NCBI RefSeq assembly: GCF_014596935.1
Contig: NZ_JACVXC010000006.1
Coordinates: 151,339-215,338, forward strand
DNA length: 64,000 nucleotides
DNA from: Aestuariibaculum suncheonense
GTDB taxonomy: Bacteria; Bacteroidota; Bacteroidia; Flavobacteriales; Flavobacteriaceae
Direction of reading: 5' to 3'
Below, piece by piece: positions 55,923 to 64,000 of this stretch. Within the stretch, counting starts at the first letter, position 1, and each line of letters begins with the position of its first letter. The notes under the pieces are model-generated. The model saw only the letters and a program-made list of their open reading frames with translations, was not told the DNA's origin and did not search any database. Both the position numbers and the translations under genes were made by a program.

Positions 55923-56624
55923 ATGTTACAAATTCATCAGTTGCACAAATCCTATCCTATAGGAGATTCCAGTTTACATGTTTTAAAAGGTATCGATTTA
56001 TCGGTCGAAGAAGGCGAAATGGTCGCTATTATGGGGTCTTCGGGTTCCGGAAAGTCAACCTTGCTTAACATCATAGGAATGCTCGATGAAGCCGATTCTG
56101 GAGAATATATTCTGGATGGATTAACTATTAAAGATCTTACCGAAAAGAAAGCCGCTGTTTATAGGAACAAATTCTTAGGTTTTATTTTTCAGTCGTTTAA
56201 TCTGATCAATTATAAAACGGCCTTAGAAAATGTGGCGCTACCTTTGTATTATCAAGGCATGAAACGCAAGGAGCGTTTAGAACTGGCGATGTTTCATCTT
56301 GAAAAAGTAGGTTTAGCCGAATGGTCACATCACTTACCGAAGGAACTTTCTGGTGGACAAAAACAGCGTGTGGCAATTGCCCGTGCTTTGGCTGCGAATC
56401 CAAAATTACTGCTTGCCGATGAGCCAACAGGAGCTTTAGACACGAAAACCTCTCATGAGATTATGGCTTTTATTCAACATTTAAATGATGAAGGTAAAAC
56501 CATTTTAATGGTAACGCATGAAGAAGATATTGCCAATATGTGTAAACGTATCATTCGTTTGCGTGATGGAGTTATTATGGAAGATACTAAAGTCAATCAA
56601 GTAAGAGCGGAACAGTATGTTTGA
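55923..56624 (+). CDS. ABC transporter ATP-binding protein (MacB/LolD type)
   Basis: The 233-residue ATPase has Walker [10 protein letters not shown] (38-46), Q loop FQSFNLI, signature LSGGQKQR (143-150), Walker [13 protein letters not shown] (163-174) and switch His in VTHEED. It is of the MacB/LolD/FtsE type that powers mechanotransmission rather than substrate translocation through a pore. It overlaps the first permease gene by 8 bp. The operon continues with a second permease, a membrane-fusion protein and an outer-membrane channel, so it is part of a tripartite efflux or export system. Confidence 0.95.
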   Translation: MLQIHQLHKSYPIGDSSLHVLKGIDLSVEEGEMVAIMGSSGSGKSTLLNIIGMLDEADSGEYILDGLTIKDLTEKKAAVYRNKFLGFIFQSFNLINYKTALENVALPLYYQGMKRKERLELAMFHLEKVGLAEWSHHLPKELSGGQKQRVAIARALAANPKLLLADEPTGALDTKTSHEIMAFIQHLNDEGKTILMVTHEEDIANMCKRIIRLRDGVIMEDTKVNQVRAEQYV

Positions 56625-57846
56625 TTTAGATCTTTGGCGAGAAATATTTCAAAGTATTAATAAAAACAGAACCCGAAGTTTACTTTCTGGTTTTACCGTA
56701 GCGTTTGCTATTTTATTATTTGCTATTCTTTTCGGAATTGCCAATGGTTTAAAAAATACATTCAAAGAAGCTTTTGGAGACGACGCTACCAATGTGATTT
56801 TTATAAATTCAGGAACCACCACACAGGCAAGTAAGGGGCTTCAGGCCGGAAGAAAAATTCAGTTTAAAAACGAAGACTTCAATTATATAAAAGATGAATT
56901 TGCCGAAAAAGTAGAATTCATTACTGGGCGTATATACCGAAATGTAAATGCTTCTTACCGTAACGAAAAAAACAGTTATTCTGTTCGTGCGGTACATCCT
57001 GATCATCAGTTTTTAGAAAAAACGATTGTTGAAGAAGGGCGTTACATCAATCAAAACGATTTACAAAACCGATCAAAAGTAGTGGTGATTGGTCGTTTAG
57101 TAGAAGAAGATTTATTTTCAAAAACAACTGCTTTAGGTAAATATATTAACCTAAGTGGTATTCCATATAAAGTAGTTGGTGTCTTTAGTGACGATGGAGA
57201 CGATAATGAGGAGCGTATGATTTACATGCCAATCTCTACAGCACAGCAGGTTTATGGTAATAACGATTATATCGATCAGATTAATTTATCCTATAATTCG
57301 AAATTGAATTACGATCAAGCTTTGTCATTTGGTAACGATTTAACCCGTGAATTAAAGAAACGGTTTTCAGTTGCGCCCTCTGATCAGAGAGCCATCCGAA
57401 TATTTAACATGGCCGAGGGATCTAAAAATGTAGATATGATGACCTTTAGTTTAACGGTTATTATTCTGGTTATTGGCTTCGGAACCTTAGTGGCAGGTGT
57501 TGTAGGCATCAGTAATATTATGATTTTTATTGTTAAAGAGCGCACTAAAGAAATAGGAATACGTAAAGCCTTAGGAGCCTCTCCTCGAAATATAGTATCC
57601 ATTATTTTAATAGAGTCCATTTTAATTACTGCTATTGCGGGTTATGTTGGCTTGTTAATTGGCGTCGGTGTATTGGAATTGGCGGGACCGAGTTTGGAGG
57701 TTTACTTTATAAAAGATCCGGGGGTGAGTAACAGTTTGGTGTTTGGAGCAACTGTTACTTTAATTATAGCCGGAGCCATTGCTGGTTATGTGCCTGCAAA
57801 AAAAGCATCACAAATAAAACCGATTGTTGCCCTAAGAAACGATTAA
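56617..57846 (+). CDS. MacB-type ABC permease, first of two
   Basis: The 409-residue protein has the MacB/FtsX topology: helix 1 (about 25-45), a periplasmic MacB-PCD domain (about 48-280) and three helices near the C-terminus, with VKERTKEIGIRKALGASPRNIV between helices 2 and 3 and the terminal PAKKASQIKPIVALRND. It begins inside the ATPase gene and ends 1 nt before a second permease of the same architecture. The two should form a heterodimer on the ATPase dimer. Substrate unknown. Confidence 0.93.
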   Translation: MFDLDLWREIFQSINKNRTRSLLSGFTVAFAILLFAILFGIANGLKNTFKEAFGDDATNVIFINSGTTTQASKGLQAGRKIQFKNEDFNYIKDEFAEKVEFITGRIYRNVNASYRNEKNSYSVRAVHPDHQFLEKTIVEEGRYINQNDLQNRSKVVVIGRLVEEDLFSKTTALGKYINLSGIPYKVVGVFSDDGDDNEERMIYMPISTAQQVYGNNDYIDQINLSYNSKLNYDQALSFGNDLTRELKKRFSVAPSDQRAIRIFNMAEGSKNVDMMTFSLTVIILVIGFGTLVAGVVGISNIMIFIVKERTKEIGIRKALGASPRNIVSIILIESILITAIAGYVGLLIGVGVLELAGPSLEVYFIKDPGVSNSLVFGATVTLIIAGAIAGYVPAKKASQIKPIVALRND

Positions 57847-57847
57847 T

Positions 57848-59092
57848 ATGTTTAGATTTTTATTTGAAAGAGATACTTGGCAAGAGGTTTTAGATAGCTT
57901 AAAAAAGAATAAGCTTCGTTCGGTGTTGACTATGGTTGGTGTCTGGTGGGGTATATTATTGCTTATAGGCTTGTTAGGTTCGGCAAGAGGTTTAGAAAAT
58001 TCATTTAATAGATTATTCGGAGATTTCGCTACCAACAGTGTTTTCATTTGGGGACAAAGAACAAGTAAACCGTTTCAGGGGTTTCAGGAAGGCAGAGGTG
58101 TGCAGTTATCGCTAACCGATGCTAAGAAAATAGAAGAGAATGTAGAAGGGATTGAGTTTGTGTTGCCCAGAAATCAACGTCAGGTATCCGCTACCAGAAA
58201 TTTTCAAACCGGAAGTTTTCAAATGGTGGGCGACTATCCGTTGCTGGATAAACTTCAAAAGAAAAATCTTTTAAACGGTCGTTTTCTAAATGAAAATGAT
58301 ATTAAGGATAATAAAAAAGTAGTAGCCATATCGGAAGATGTTTATAAACAGCTCTTCGAGAAAGATGAAAATGCCATCGGGCAATACATTGAAATCAACG
58401 ATATCAATTTTAAAGTTATTGGTGTATTTGAAATTTCGAACGTTAGGATGGGGCCGTCACAGGATATGCACATTCCGTTTACGACGTATCAGCAAATTTA
58501 CAATCAGGGAGACCGTATTGGGTGGTTAATGATTACGGGGAAGCCGGGCTTCGATATCAAACAAATAGAAGTAGATTCTAAACTTCTTCTTAAAAATTTA
58601 AATACCATTCATCCAGATGATAATCGTGCTTTCGGAAGTTTTAATTTAGGGAAGGAGTTTGCCAAATTAACTGGGTTTTTAATAGGAATGCAGTTTTTAA
58701 CCTGGTTTGTTGGTGTTGCTACTTTAATCGCGGGCGTTTTTGCTATTGGAAATATTTTATTAATAGCCGTTAGAGAGCGCACAAAGGAAATAGGTGTACG
58801 ACGAGCTTTAGGTGCTACACCTTTTGAAATTAAACGACAAATCGTTGTTGAAGCCGTTTTTATAACCTTAGTTGCCGGTATTTTGGGCATCATTTCAGGT
58901 GGATGGATTTTAATTGCGCTAGACCACTTCTTTGGTCAGGGCGACGATGCTGCTCTGGTAAATGCATCAGTATCTATCGCCGTTGTATTTATAGCATTAG
59001 TCATATTAGTTATTCTGGGAACTTTAATCGGACTTATTCCGGCCTTTAAGGCGACCAGTGTAAAACCCATAGAAGCATTAAGAGAAGAATAA
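57848..59092 (+). CDS. MacB-type ABC permease, second of two
   Basis: The 414-residue protein is a paralogue of the upstream permease: one N-terminal helix (about 27-45), periplasmic domain (about 50-275), three C-terminal helices, VRERTKEIGVRRALGATPFEIK and the end PAFKATSVKPIEALREE. The overall identity to its neighbour looks moderate, so the two probably have distinct faces in a heterodimer. It is 1 nt after the first permease and 17 nt before the membrane-fusion gene. Confidence 0.93.
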   Translation: MFRFLFERDTWQEVLDSLKKNKLRSVLTMVGVWWGILLLIGLLGSARGLENSFNRLFGDFATNSVFIWGQRTSKPFQGFQEGRGVQLSLTDAKKIEENVEGIEFVLPRNQRQVSATRNFQTGSFQMVGDYPLLDKLQKKNLLNGRFLNENDIKDNKKVVAISEDVYKQLFEKDENAIGQYIEINDINFKVIGVFEISNVRMGPSQDMHIPFTTYQQIYNQGDRIGWLMITGKPGFDIKQIEVDSKLLLKNLNTIHPDDNRAFGSFNLGKEFAKLTGFLIGMQFLTWFVGVATLIAGVFAIGNILLIAVRERTKEIGVRRALGATPFEIKRQIVVEAVFITLVAGILGIISGGWILIALDHFFGQGDDAALVNASVSIAVVFIALVILVILGTLIGLIPAFKATSVKPIEALREE

Positions 59093-59109
59093 ACAATCAA
59101 AAAAAGAAC

Positions 59110-60234
59110 ATGAGTAAAACAGTAAAAATCATAATTGGAATCGTTGTTTTAATCCTGCTGTTGGTGGTCTTGAAATATTTTAAAGATGCCAATTCTAAAG
59201 CCATAGAAGATTTTAAGGTTGAAGAACCTTTTTACACTGCTATAAATACACAGGCCGTAGCAACAGGTAAACTAAATCCGGAAGAAGAAATTGAATTAAA
59301 ACCACAGATTTCAGGAATTATCGATGAGATTCTTGTTGAAGAAGGTGATAAAGTAAAAAAAGGAGACCTGATTGCTAAAATTCGTGTGGTACCAAACGAA
59401 CAAAGTCTGGTCAGTGCGAATAGCCGAATTAAAACAGCGCAGTTATCATTCAATAATGCAGAGACGCTGTATAACAGAAATAAATCGCTTTTTGAAAAAG
59501 GTGTGATTTCTCAACAAGATTTTGAAAACAGCGAGCTATCGTTTAATCAGGCTAAAGAAACGTTAAGGCAGGCTCAAAACGATTATCAGATTATAAAACG
59601 TGGATCAATCTCAGGTGGCGCTTCAGCAAACACCAATATTATTGCGCAAATCGCTGGAACCATTTTAGAGATTCCTGTACGTGAAGGCGATCAGGTGATT
59701 GAAAGTAATAATTTCAATGACGGAACGACCATTGCAACCATTGCCGATATGAGCCATATGATTTTTGAAGGAAAGGTTGATGAAGCCGAAGTTGGGAAAA
59801 TTTCAGAAGGAAAAGAGATTAAAGTCGTGTTGGGAGCTATTAAAGACAAAGATTTCCCTGCAACATTAATTTTTATTGCCCCTAAAGGTATTGAAGAGAA
59901 TGGTGCCGTTCAATTTACCATTAAGGCTAATGTTAATATTGATGAAGGAACGAATGTAAGAGCAGGGTATAGTGCCAATGCCGAAATTGATATAGAAAGT
60001 AAAGACAGCGTGTTTGCTATTCGCGAAGCCTTGTTGCAATATAACAGAATTACCGAAAAACCTTTTGTAGAAGTGTTAGAAGGAGAAGGTAAGTATAAGA
60101 AGGTCGATGTAGAATTAGGAATTTCAGATGGTATTAATGTTGAGATTACTGAAGGATTAAAAGAAGGAGACAAAGTAAAAGTGTGGAATAAGGCTTCAGA
60201 AGATGATAAGGAAGACAGAGGGCCAAGACGCTAA
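59110..60234 (+). CDS. Membrane-fusion (adaptor) protein of the ABC efflux system
   Basis: The 374-residue HlyD/MacA-type protein has one N-terminal helix (about 5-24), a split lipoyl domain (QISGIIDEILVEEGDKVKKGDLIA and IAGTILEIPVREGDQVI), an alpha-helical hairpin between them (about 100-165), and beta-barrel and membrane-proximal domains. It bridges the inner-membrane permeases and the TolC channel. Its position between the permeases and tolC fits a MacA-MacB-TolC-like tripartite pump. Confidence 0.93.
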   Translation: MSKTVKIIIGIVVLILLLVVLKYFKDANSKAIEDFKVEEPFYTAINTQAVATGKLNPEEEIELKPQISGIIDEILVEEGDKVKKGDLIAKIRVVPNEQSLVSANSRIKTAQLSFNNAETLYNRNKSLFEKGVISQQDFENSELSFNQAKETLRQAQNDYQIIKRGSISGGASANTNIIAQIAGTILEIPVREGDQVIESNNFNDGTTIATIADMSHMIFEGKVDEAEVGKISEGKEIKVVLGAIKDKDFPATLIFIAPKGIEENGAVQFTIKANVNIDEGTNVRAGYSANAEIDIESKDSVFAIREALLQYNRITEKPFVEVLEGEGKYKKVDVELGISDGINVEITEGLKEGDKVKVWNKASEDDKEDRGPRR

Positions 60235-60237
60235 AAA

Positions 60238-61578
60238 ATGAAATCGATTATGTTTAATTTGAAAAACTATATAATTTTAACTCTTATTCTGGGAGTGTCA
60301 TCTGTTTTTGCTCAGGAAAAAACATGGAACTTACAGGAATGTATCGATTATGCTTTAGAACATAATATTAGTGTTCAAAAGTCGAATAACTCTGTGCTAA
60401 CAAGCGAACAAAATGTGATAGCAGCAAAAGGTAATATGCTACCATCTTTAGGAGCAAGTGCGAATCAATCTATGGGTTTTGGTAATCAAGAGTTGTTTCA
60501 GGGGCAGTTTGTTAATCGTACATCACATCAAACGAGTATGGGGGTACAGGTTTCGCAAAATATATTTAATGGTTTTCGTAATACAAACATTTACAAACAA
60601 TCGTTATTGTCGCAAGAAGCTAGTGAATTGCAGTTACAACAATTAAAAGACGATATTTCACTTAATGTAGCAAATGCTTACTTAAATGTTTTATTTAATA
60701 AAGAAAATTTAGAAGCAGCAAAAGCTCAAACGCTTTTTTCTAAAAAGCAATTAGAACAGGTTAAGAGTTTTGTTAGTGCAGGTGTTCAACCTAGAGCAAA
60801 TATATTTGATGCCGAGGCTACTTTGGCTTCAGACGAGCAAAGTTTAATAACCGCTGAGAACAATTATAATTTATCATTATTAACATTATCACAATTACTA
60901 CAAATTCCATATAAAGGGTTTCAAGTAGAAATGATTGATATCGATGCTGCTTATTTTGCTTTGTTTTATAATGATGTCGATGCTATTTTAGACTATGCTT
61001 ATGGTAATAGAAATGAAATAAAACTGGCTGAAAAAAATATTGAAGTATCAGAGCTGGGAACCGAAATTAATAAAGCAGGATATTGGCCAAGCGTTAGTTT
61101 TGGGTATGGTTTTGGGTCTAATGTTTTTTATTCCAATTTAACCGAAAATGAAGATTCATTTTTTAATCAGCTTAATAATCAAAAATCACATTCGTTTAGG
61201 TTAGGAGTAAGCATACCTATTTTCTCTCAGTTCCAAAATAAAACAGCAGTAGCTAAATCGCAAATACAAGAATTAAATTCCAAATTAGATTTAGAACAGG
61301 CCAAATTAGATTTGGAAGGGAATATTCAACGAGCATTTACCGATGCGCAAGCAGCATTAAAAGCGTACGAATCTGCAAAAAAATCAATTGAATCTCAAAA
61401 ACTCGCCCTCGATAATGCTGAAGAACGCTATAAATTAGGGAATATGACAGCTTTCGATTTAGAGCAAACCAGAGTACGATACCTAAATGCGCAAAATTTA
61501 TTAATAAATGCAAAGTATGATTTTGTTTTTAAGACAAAAGTTTTAGACTTTTACATGGGAAAATCATTAACAAATTAG
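60238..61578 (+). CDS. TolC-family outer-membrane efflux protein
   Basis: The 446-residue protein has a signal peptide (cleaved near VFAQ, about residue 25) and the internal duplication of the outer-membrane factor family: LQECIDYALEHNISVQ and the matching second half (LDYAYGNRNEIKLAEKNIEV), with long helices (AYLNVLFNKENLEAAKAQ; QRAFTDAQAALKAYESAKKS). It would form the trimeric outer-membrane duct of the exporter. It is 3 nt after the adaptor gene and 2 nt before tsaB. Confidence 0.94.
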   Translation: MKSIMFNLKNYIILTLILGVSSVFAQEKTWNLQECIDYALEHNISVQKSNNSVLTSEQNVIAAKGNMLPSLGASANQSMGFGNQELFQGQFVNRTSHQTSMGVQVSQNIFNGFRNTNIYKQSLLSQEASELQLQQLKDDISLNVANAYLNVLFNKENLEAAKAQTLFSKKQLEQVKSFVSAGVQPRANIFDAEATLASDEQSLITAENNYNLSLLTLSQLLQIPYKGFQVEMIDIDAAYFALFYNDVDAILDYAYGNRNEIKLAEKNIEVSELGTEINKAGYWPSVSFGYGFGSNVFYSNLTENEDSFFNQLNNQKSHSFRLGVSIPIFSQFQNKTAVAKSQIQELNSKLDLEQAKLDLEGNIQRAFTDAQAALKAYESAKKSIESQKLALDNAEERYKLGNMTAFDLEQTRVRYLNAQNLLINAKYDFVFKTKVLDFYMGKSLTN

Positions 61579-61580
61579 CT

Positions 61581-62258
61581 TTGGCATTAATACTTAACAT
61601 AGAGACGGCTACCACCAACTGCTCGGTGGCTTTGTCAAGAGACGGAGAAACAATCTTTTTAAAAGAAGATAACAGTAAAAACTATTCGCATGCCGAAAGT
61701 TTACATGTATTTATCGATTCGGTTTTAAAAGAAACAGATGTGAAAGCTAAAGATTTAGATGCCGTTGCGATTAGTAAAGGCCCTGGTTCTTATACCGGAT
61801 TACGTATCGGCGTGTCTGCTGCTAAAGGTTTGTGTTTTGCTTTAGATAAACCTTTGGTGTCTGTGCCTACTTTACAGGCCTTGGCTTGCCAGGCAAAAAT
61901 TACCGATGGTGTTATTGTGTCTATGTTAGATGCCAGACGTATGGAAGTATATTCGGCAATTTATGATGCGAATTACAATGAAGTGCGTGAAACCGAAGCT
62001 CAGATTTTAGATGAGAACGCTTTCGCGGAATATTTAAATCAAGGGAAAGTATACTTTATAGGGAATGGTGTGGAGAAAACAAAAACGCTCATTCAGCATC
62101 CCAATGCGATATTTTTAGAAGAGAAATTACCATCGGCAAACGAAATGGGTGTGATTAGCGATGCTAAGTATAAAAAAAGCGACACCGAAGATGTCGCTTA
62201 TTTTGAGCCTTACTATTTAAAAGACTTTGTTGTGATGAAGCCTAAGCCAAAGGCTTAA
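61581..62258 (+). CDS. tsaB: tRNA threonylcarbamoyladenosine biosynthesis protein TsaB
   Basis: The 225-residue ASKHA-fold protein starts at TTG (61581) with the family N-terminus ILNIETATTNCSVAL and contains HAESLHVFID and SKGPGSYTGLRIGVSAAKGL. TsaB forms a complex with TsaD and TsaE to make the t6A modification at position 37 of ANN-reading tRNAs; tsaD and tsaE are not in this window. It lies 2 nt after the TolC gene and is probably read on the efflux transcript. Its stop codon overlaps that of the convergent mscS-type gene. Confidence 0.94.
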   Translation: MALILNIETATTNCSVALSRDGETIFLKEDNSKNYSHAESLHVFIDSVLKETDVKAKDLDAVAISKGPGSYTGLRIGVSAAKGLCFALDKPLVSVPTLQALACQAKITDGVIVSMLDARRMEVYSAIYDANYNEVRETEAQILDENAFAEYLNQGKVYFIGNGVEKTKTLIQHPNAIFLEEKLPSANEMGVISDAKYKKSDTEDVAYFEPYYLKDFVVMKPKPKA

Positions 62259-63085
62259 GCATTTTTGTGAATTTCCACTTGATGTGGGTAAGGAATTTCA
62301 ATACCAGCAGCATCAAGAGCTAATTTAATATTTTCTACACATTCAAAGTATACCGTCCAGTAATCTTCGGCATTACACCAAGGTCTAACAGCAAAGTTTA
62401 CCGAGCTATCGGCTAATTCTAAAACGTTAACGGTTGGTGCGGGTGTGTCAATGACTTTTGGATGAGATGTTAAAACATTCATTAAAACCTCTTTGGTTTG
62501 TTTAATGTCAGCATCGTAACTTACACCAATTACTAAATCTACACGACGTGTACCTTCAGTGGTGTAATTAATAATGTTTCCGTTAGATAAAGCACCATTA
62601 GGAATAATAATTTCTTTATTAGAAAGTCCGGTTAATTTTGTTGTAAAAATTTCAATGTGTTTTACAACACCTATTTCGCCTTGCGCTTCAATTAAGTCGC
62701 CAATCTTAAAAGGTTTAAAAATCATAATTAAAACACCGCCGGCAAAATTACCTAAAGATCCTTGTAACGCCATACCCACAGCTAAACCAGCAGCAGCAAT
62801 AATGGCGGCAAATGAGGTGGTTGGTACACCAAGGGTTCCTAAAAGGGTAATGATTAAAAGGATTTTTAAGCCCCAGCTGAATAAGTTTAGTAAAAACTTT
62901 TGAAGACTTTCCTCGTAATTACTTTTAGACATGATTTTACGAGTTGCCTTCAGGATGCTTTTGATAATCCATGATCCAATAATCCAGATGAGAATCGCTC
63001 CAATAACCTTGAGACCGTATTCGGTAATAAAATCCATCAACTTTGAAGAGTCGAAGCTTTGAAAATCAATTTCTGCTAAATCCAT
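62255..63085 (-). CDS. MscS-type small-conductance mechanosensitive channel
   Basis: The 276-residue protein has three N-terminal helices and the pore helix GLAVGMALQGSLGNFAGGVLIM followed by FKPFKIGDLIEAQGEIGVV, the MscS signature, then the beta and alpha/beta vestibule domains. It releases solutes on hypo-osmotic shock. Length is close to E. coli MscS (286). It is convergent with tsaB and faces a long gene-free region; a TATTTTTG -7-like box lies on the minus strand at 63109-63116. Confidence 0.94.
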   Translation of the reverse strand: MDLAEIDFQSFDSSKLMDFITEYGLKVIGAILIWIIGSWIIKSILKATRKIMSKSNYEESLQKFLLNLFSWGLKILLIITLLGTLGVPTTSFAAIIAAAGLAVGMALQGSLGNFAGGVLIMIFKPFKIGDLIEAQGEIGVVKHIEIFTTKLTGLSNKEIIIPNGALSNGNIINYTTEGTRRVDLVIGVSYDADIKQTKEVLMNVLTSHPKVIDTPAPTVNVLELADSSVNFAVRPWCNAEDYWTVYFECVENIKLALDAAGIEIPYPHQVEIHKNA

Positions 63086-63250
63086 AATGTGTTTGTTTAA
63101 ATTTCATTCAAAAATATTAACTAATCTAGACTTAACCCGGTAAATCCAGTAAAAAAAATAGTTAAATCCTATAAAAGCGGAGTTTCATTAATCTCATATG
63201 TATAGGAGTAATACATCGTATGTTTTGTTGAGGTCACATTAATTTATAAA

Positions 63251-63337
63251 GTAGGGCGTTTCCCTTAGGGTCGGGCTATCCGTTTCAAGTCCTCGCTTGT
63301 ACCTCGCTGTGGGCTATACACTATTATCCCTAACGCG
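63251..63337 (+). ncRNA. Candidate structured RNA or dispersed repeat (GGGCGTT...CCCTAACGC element)
   Basis: This 87-bp block is GC-rich within A/T-rich DNA. It begins GTAGGGCGTTTCCC, continues TTAGGGTCGGGCTATCCG, and ends ATTATCCCTAACGC. TTAGGG near the 5' end can pair with CCCTAA near the 3' end. I recall blocks of this general form (GGGCGTT..GGTCGGGCT.TCCG..CCCTAACGC) as frequent non-coding repeats in Bacteroidota genomes. Type and function are not established; the ncRNA label is tentative. Confidence 0.45.
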
Positions 63338-63384
63338 CAATGATAGTTAGTTTCTTTACTTTAATATATAGCAGTATTTGTTTT

Positions 63385-63397
63385 ACACACACACACA
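63385..63397. repeat. AC dinucleotide microsatellite
   Basis: Six and a half AC units in a row inside the gene-free stretch. Length may vary between strains by slippage. No effect is expected where it lies. Confidence 0.7.
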
Positions 63398-63514
63398 TAA
63401 TATATTTAAAGTTGTTCATCATTAAATTTCCATCTGTCGATCTAAAATATTCTTCATGTAACTAATTGATATTTAGGATAGATTAAAAAAGAATAAAAAA
63501 AGGTGATAAAAAGT

Positions 63515-63590
63515 TTGTTAGTTAAGAGAAAAGGGGAGTATATTTGCAGCCCGTTAGCGGCGAGACTGCTGAGGGAAGTTCTTATAAAGG
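63515..63590 (+). promoter_or_regulatory. Tandem promoter module P1 with boxA-like element
   Basis: A -33 TTG (63515-63517), a 21-bp spacer and a -7 TATATTTG (63539-63546), followed by CAGCCC. GTTCTTATAAAGG at 63578-63590 resembles a boxA antitermination element. First of three similar modules with a period of about 147 bp. Confidence 0.7.
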
Positions 63591-63662
63591 TGATGATACA
63601 GAGGTTTAAGAAATTGATTTTCAAGTCAAATAAAAAAACTTCAAAAAAACTTTAGAAACATG

Positions 63663-63740
63663 TTGTTAGAATCAAAAAAGGTTGTATGTTTGCAGCCGCA
63701 AAAATAGCGAGTGTTATGAGTAGCGAGGTTCTTATAAAAG
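63663..63740 (+). promoter_or_regulatory. Tandem promoter module P2 with boxA-like element
   Basis: A -33 TTG (63663-63665), a 19-bp spacer and a -7 TATGTTTG (63685-63692), followed by CAGCCG. GTTCTTATAAAAG at 63728-63740 repeats the boxA-like element of module P1 almost exactly. Confidence 0.7.
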
Positions 63741-63810
63741 TGTTGATATAGTTGAAGAAAGTGAAGATTTAAAGCTTCGAAAATTTTTCAAAAAAAAAGT
63801 ATCAAAACAG

Positions 63811-63897
63811 TTGTGAGGTAAAAAAAAGGGTTTTATATTTGCACCCGCTTAACGAGGAAACGAGTTAAGAATAGAAGAGAAATAAGTTCATAAACAT
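63811..63897 (+). promoter_or_regulatory. Tandem promoter module P3 with boxA-like element
   Basis: A -33 TTG (63811-63813), a 20-bp spacer and a -7 TATATTTG (63834-63841), followed by CACCCG. GTTCATAAACAT at 63886-63897 is the matching boxA-like element. It leads directly into the presumed rRNA leader. Confidence 0.72.
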
Positions 63898-64000
63898 ATT
63901 GAATTGACAGCGTAAGATGCTAGCTGGAAACGGTTAGTATTGACTAAGAGAATAAACCATTTTGAGTACTAGAGATTCCAATTAGTTGTTAAATAATATT
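63848..64000 (+). other. Presumed rRNA operon leader (cut by the window end)
   Basis: From the P3 start the sequence is non-coding and contains ATTGAATTGACAGCGTAAG (63899-63917), a form I recognise from leaders just upstream of flavobacterial 16S rRNA genes. The mature 16S start (AGAGTTTGATCCTGG) is not reached by position 64000. The assignment to an rRNA operon is inferred from this leader and the triple promoters. Confidence 0.6.

Larger units (their letters stand above)
63086..63513. other. Gene-free stretch between the MscS gene and the tandem promoters
   Basis: No credible coding sequence is seen in either strand over about 430 bp. It holds the probable mscS promoter near its left end, the repeat-like structured element at 63251-63337, a 13-nt AC microsatellite at 63385-63397 and otherwise plain A/T-rich DNA. 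Confidence 0.6.

Noticed and set aside
63514..63841. Periodic repeats at the right end considered as a CRISPR or attachment site
   Set aside because: Period of about 147 bp, imperfect units, each with a complete promoter. Explained better as tandem promoters.

Overview
The window is a chromosomal segment of a marine-type member of the Flavobacteriaceae (Bacteroidota). The evidence is low GC, promoters of the TTG-N19-21-TAnnTTTG type instead of -35/-10 boxes, an alternative complex III operon, the type IX secretion gene sprA followed by the gliding gene remB, and a NusA without C-terminal acidic repeats. Nearly all of it is core genome. I see no insertion sequence, prophage, CRISPR array or genomic island.

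Layout. 1-11 kb: an exported S9 peptidase, a LytS/LytR-type two-component pair, DNA polymerase I, CutC, a membrane metallophosphoesterase and a cysteine-less thioredoxin-like protein. 11-16 kb: a NodB-type deacetylase and a large DUF2723 membrane protein (one operon), tRNA-Gln(TTG) and a tandem universal stress protein. 16.5-21 kb: rimP-nusA-infB with a terminator-like hairpin in its leader, then a SPOR protein. 21.8-33.2 kb: the operon for alternative complex III (actA-F) and cytochrome c oxidase subunits II and I. 33.3-45.6 kb: ruvB, queG, malic enzyme, ruvA and the 7.3-kb sprA. 45.7-50.4 kb: gcvH, a VanZ-like protein, two tandem TonB proteins and remB. 50.5-55.8 kb: heme O synthase, two subunit III genes, subunit IV, then an assembly cluster (Sco-like protein without cysteines, true Sco, DUF420 protein, small CxxC protein). 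55.9-62.3 kb: a MacB-type ABC exporter with two permeases, its adaptor and TolC, then tsaB. 62.3-63.1 kb: an MscS channel. 63.1-64 kb: a gene-free stretch with a structured repeat-like element and three tandem promoter modules that look like the start of an rRNA operon whose genes lie beyond the window.

How the genes work together. ActA-F would oxidise menaquinol and pass electrons through c-type hemes to the aa3-type oxidase (CoxB/CoxA here, CoxC and CoxD about 20 kb away). CtaB, Sco, DUF420 and perhaps the 76-residue protein supply heme and copper to that oxidase. SprA is the outer-membrane translocon of the type IX secretion system, and RemB belongs to the gliding machinery that depends on it.

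The most unusual items are the rimP-nusA leader hairpin, the triplicated promoter/boxA-like module at the right end, three consecutive genes sharing a two-cysteine TonB-C-like domain, the catalytically dead thioredoxin-like and Sco-like proteins, the 76-residue protein in the oxidase assembly cluster, and two dispersed hairpins related by a compensatory base change. All assignments come from reading the sequence and from knowledge of the families. No database search was run.
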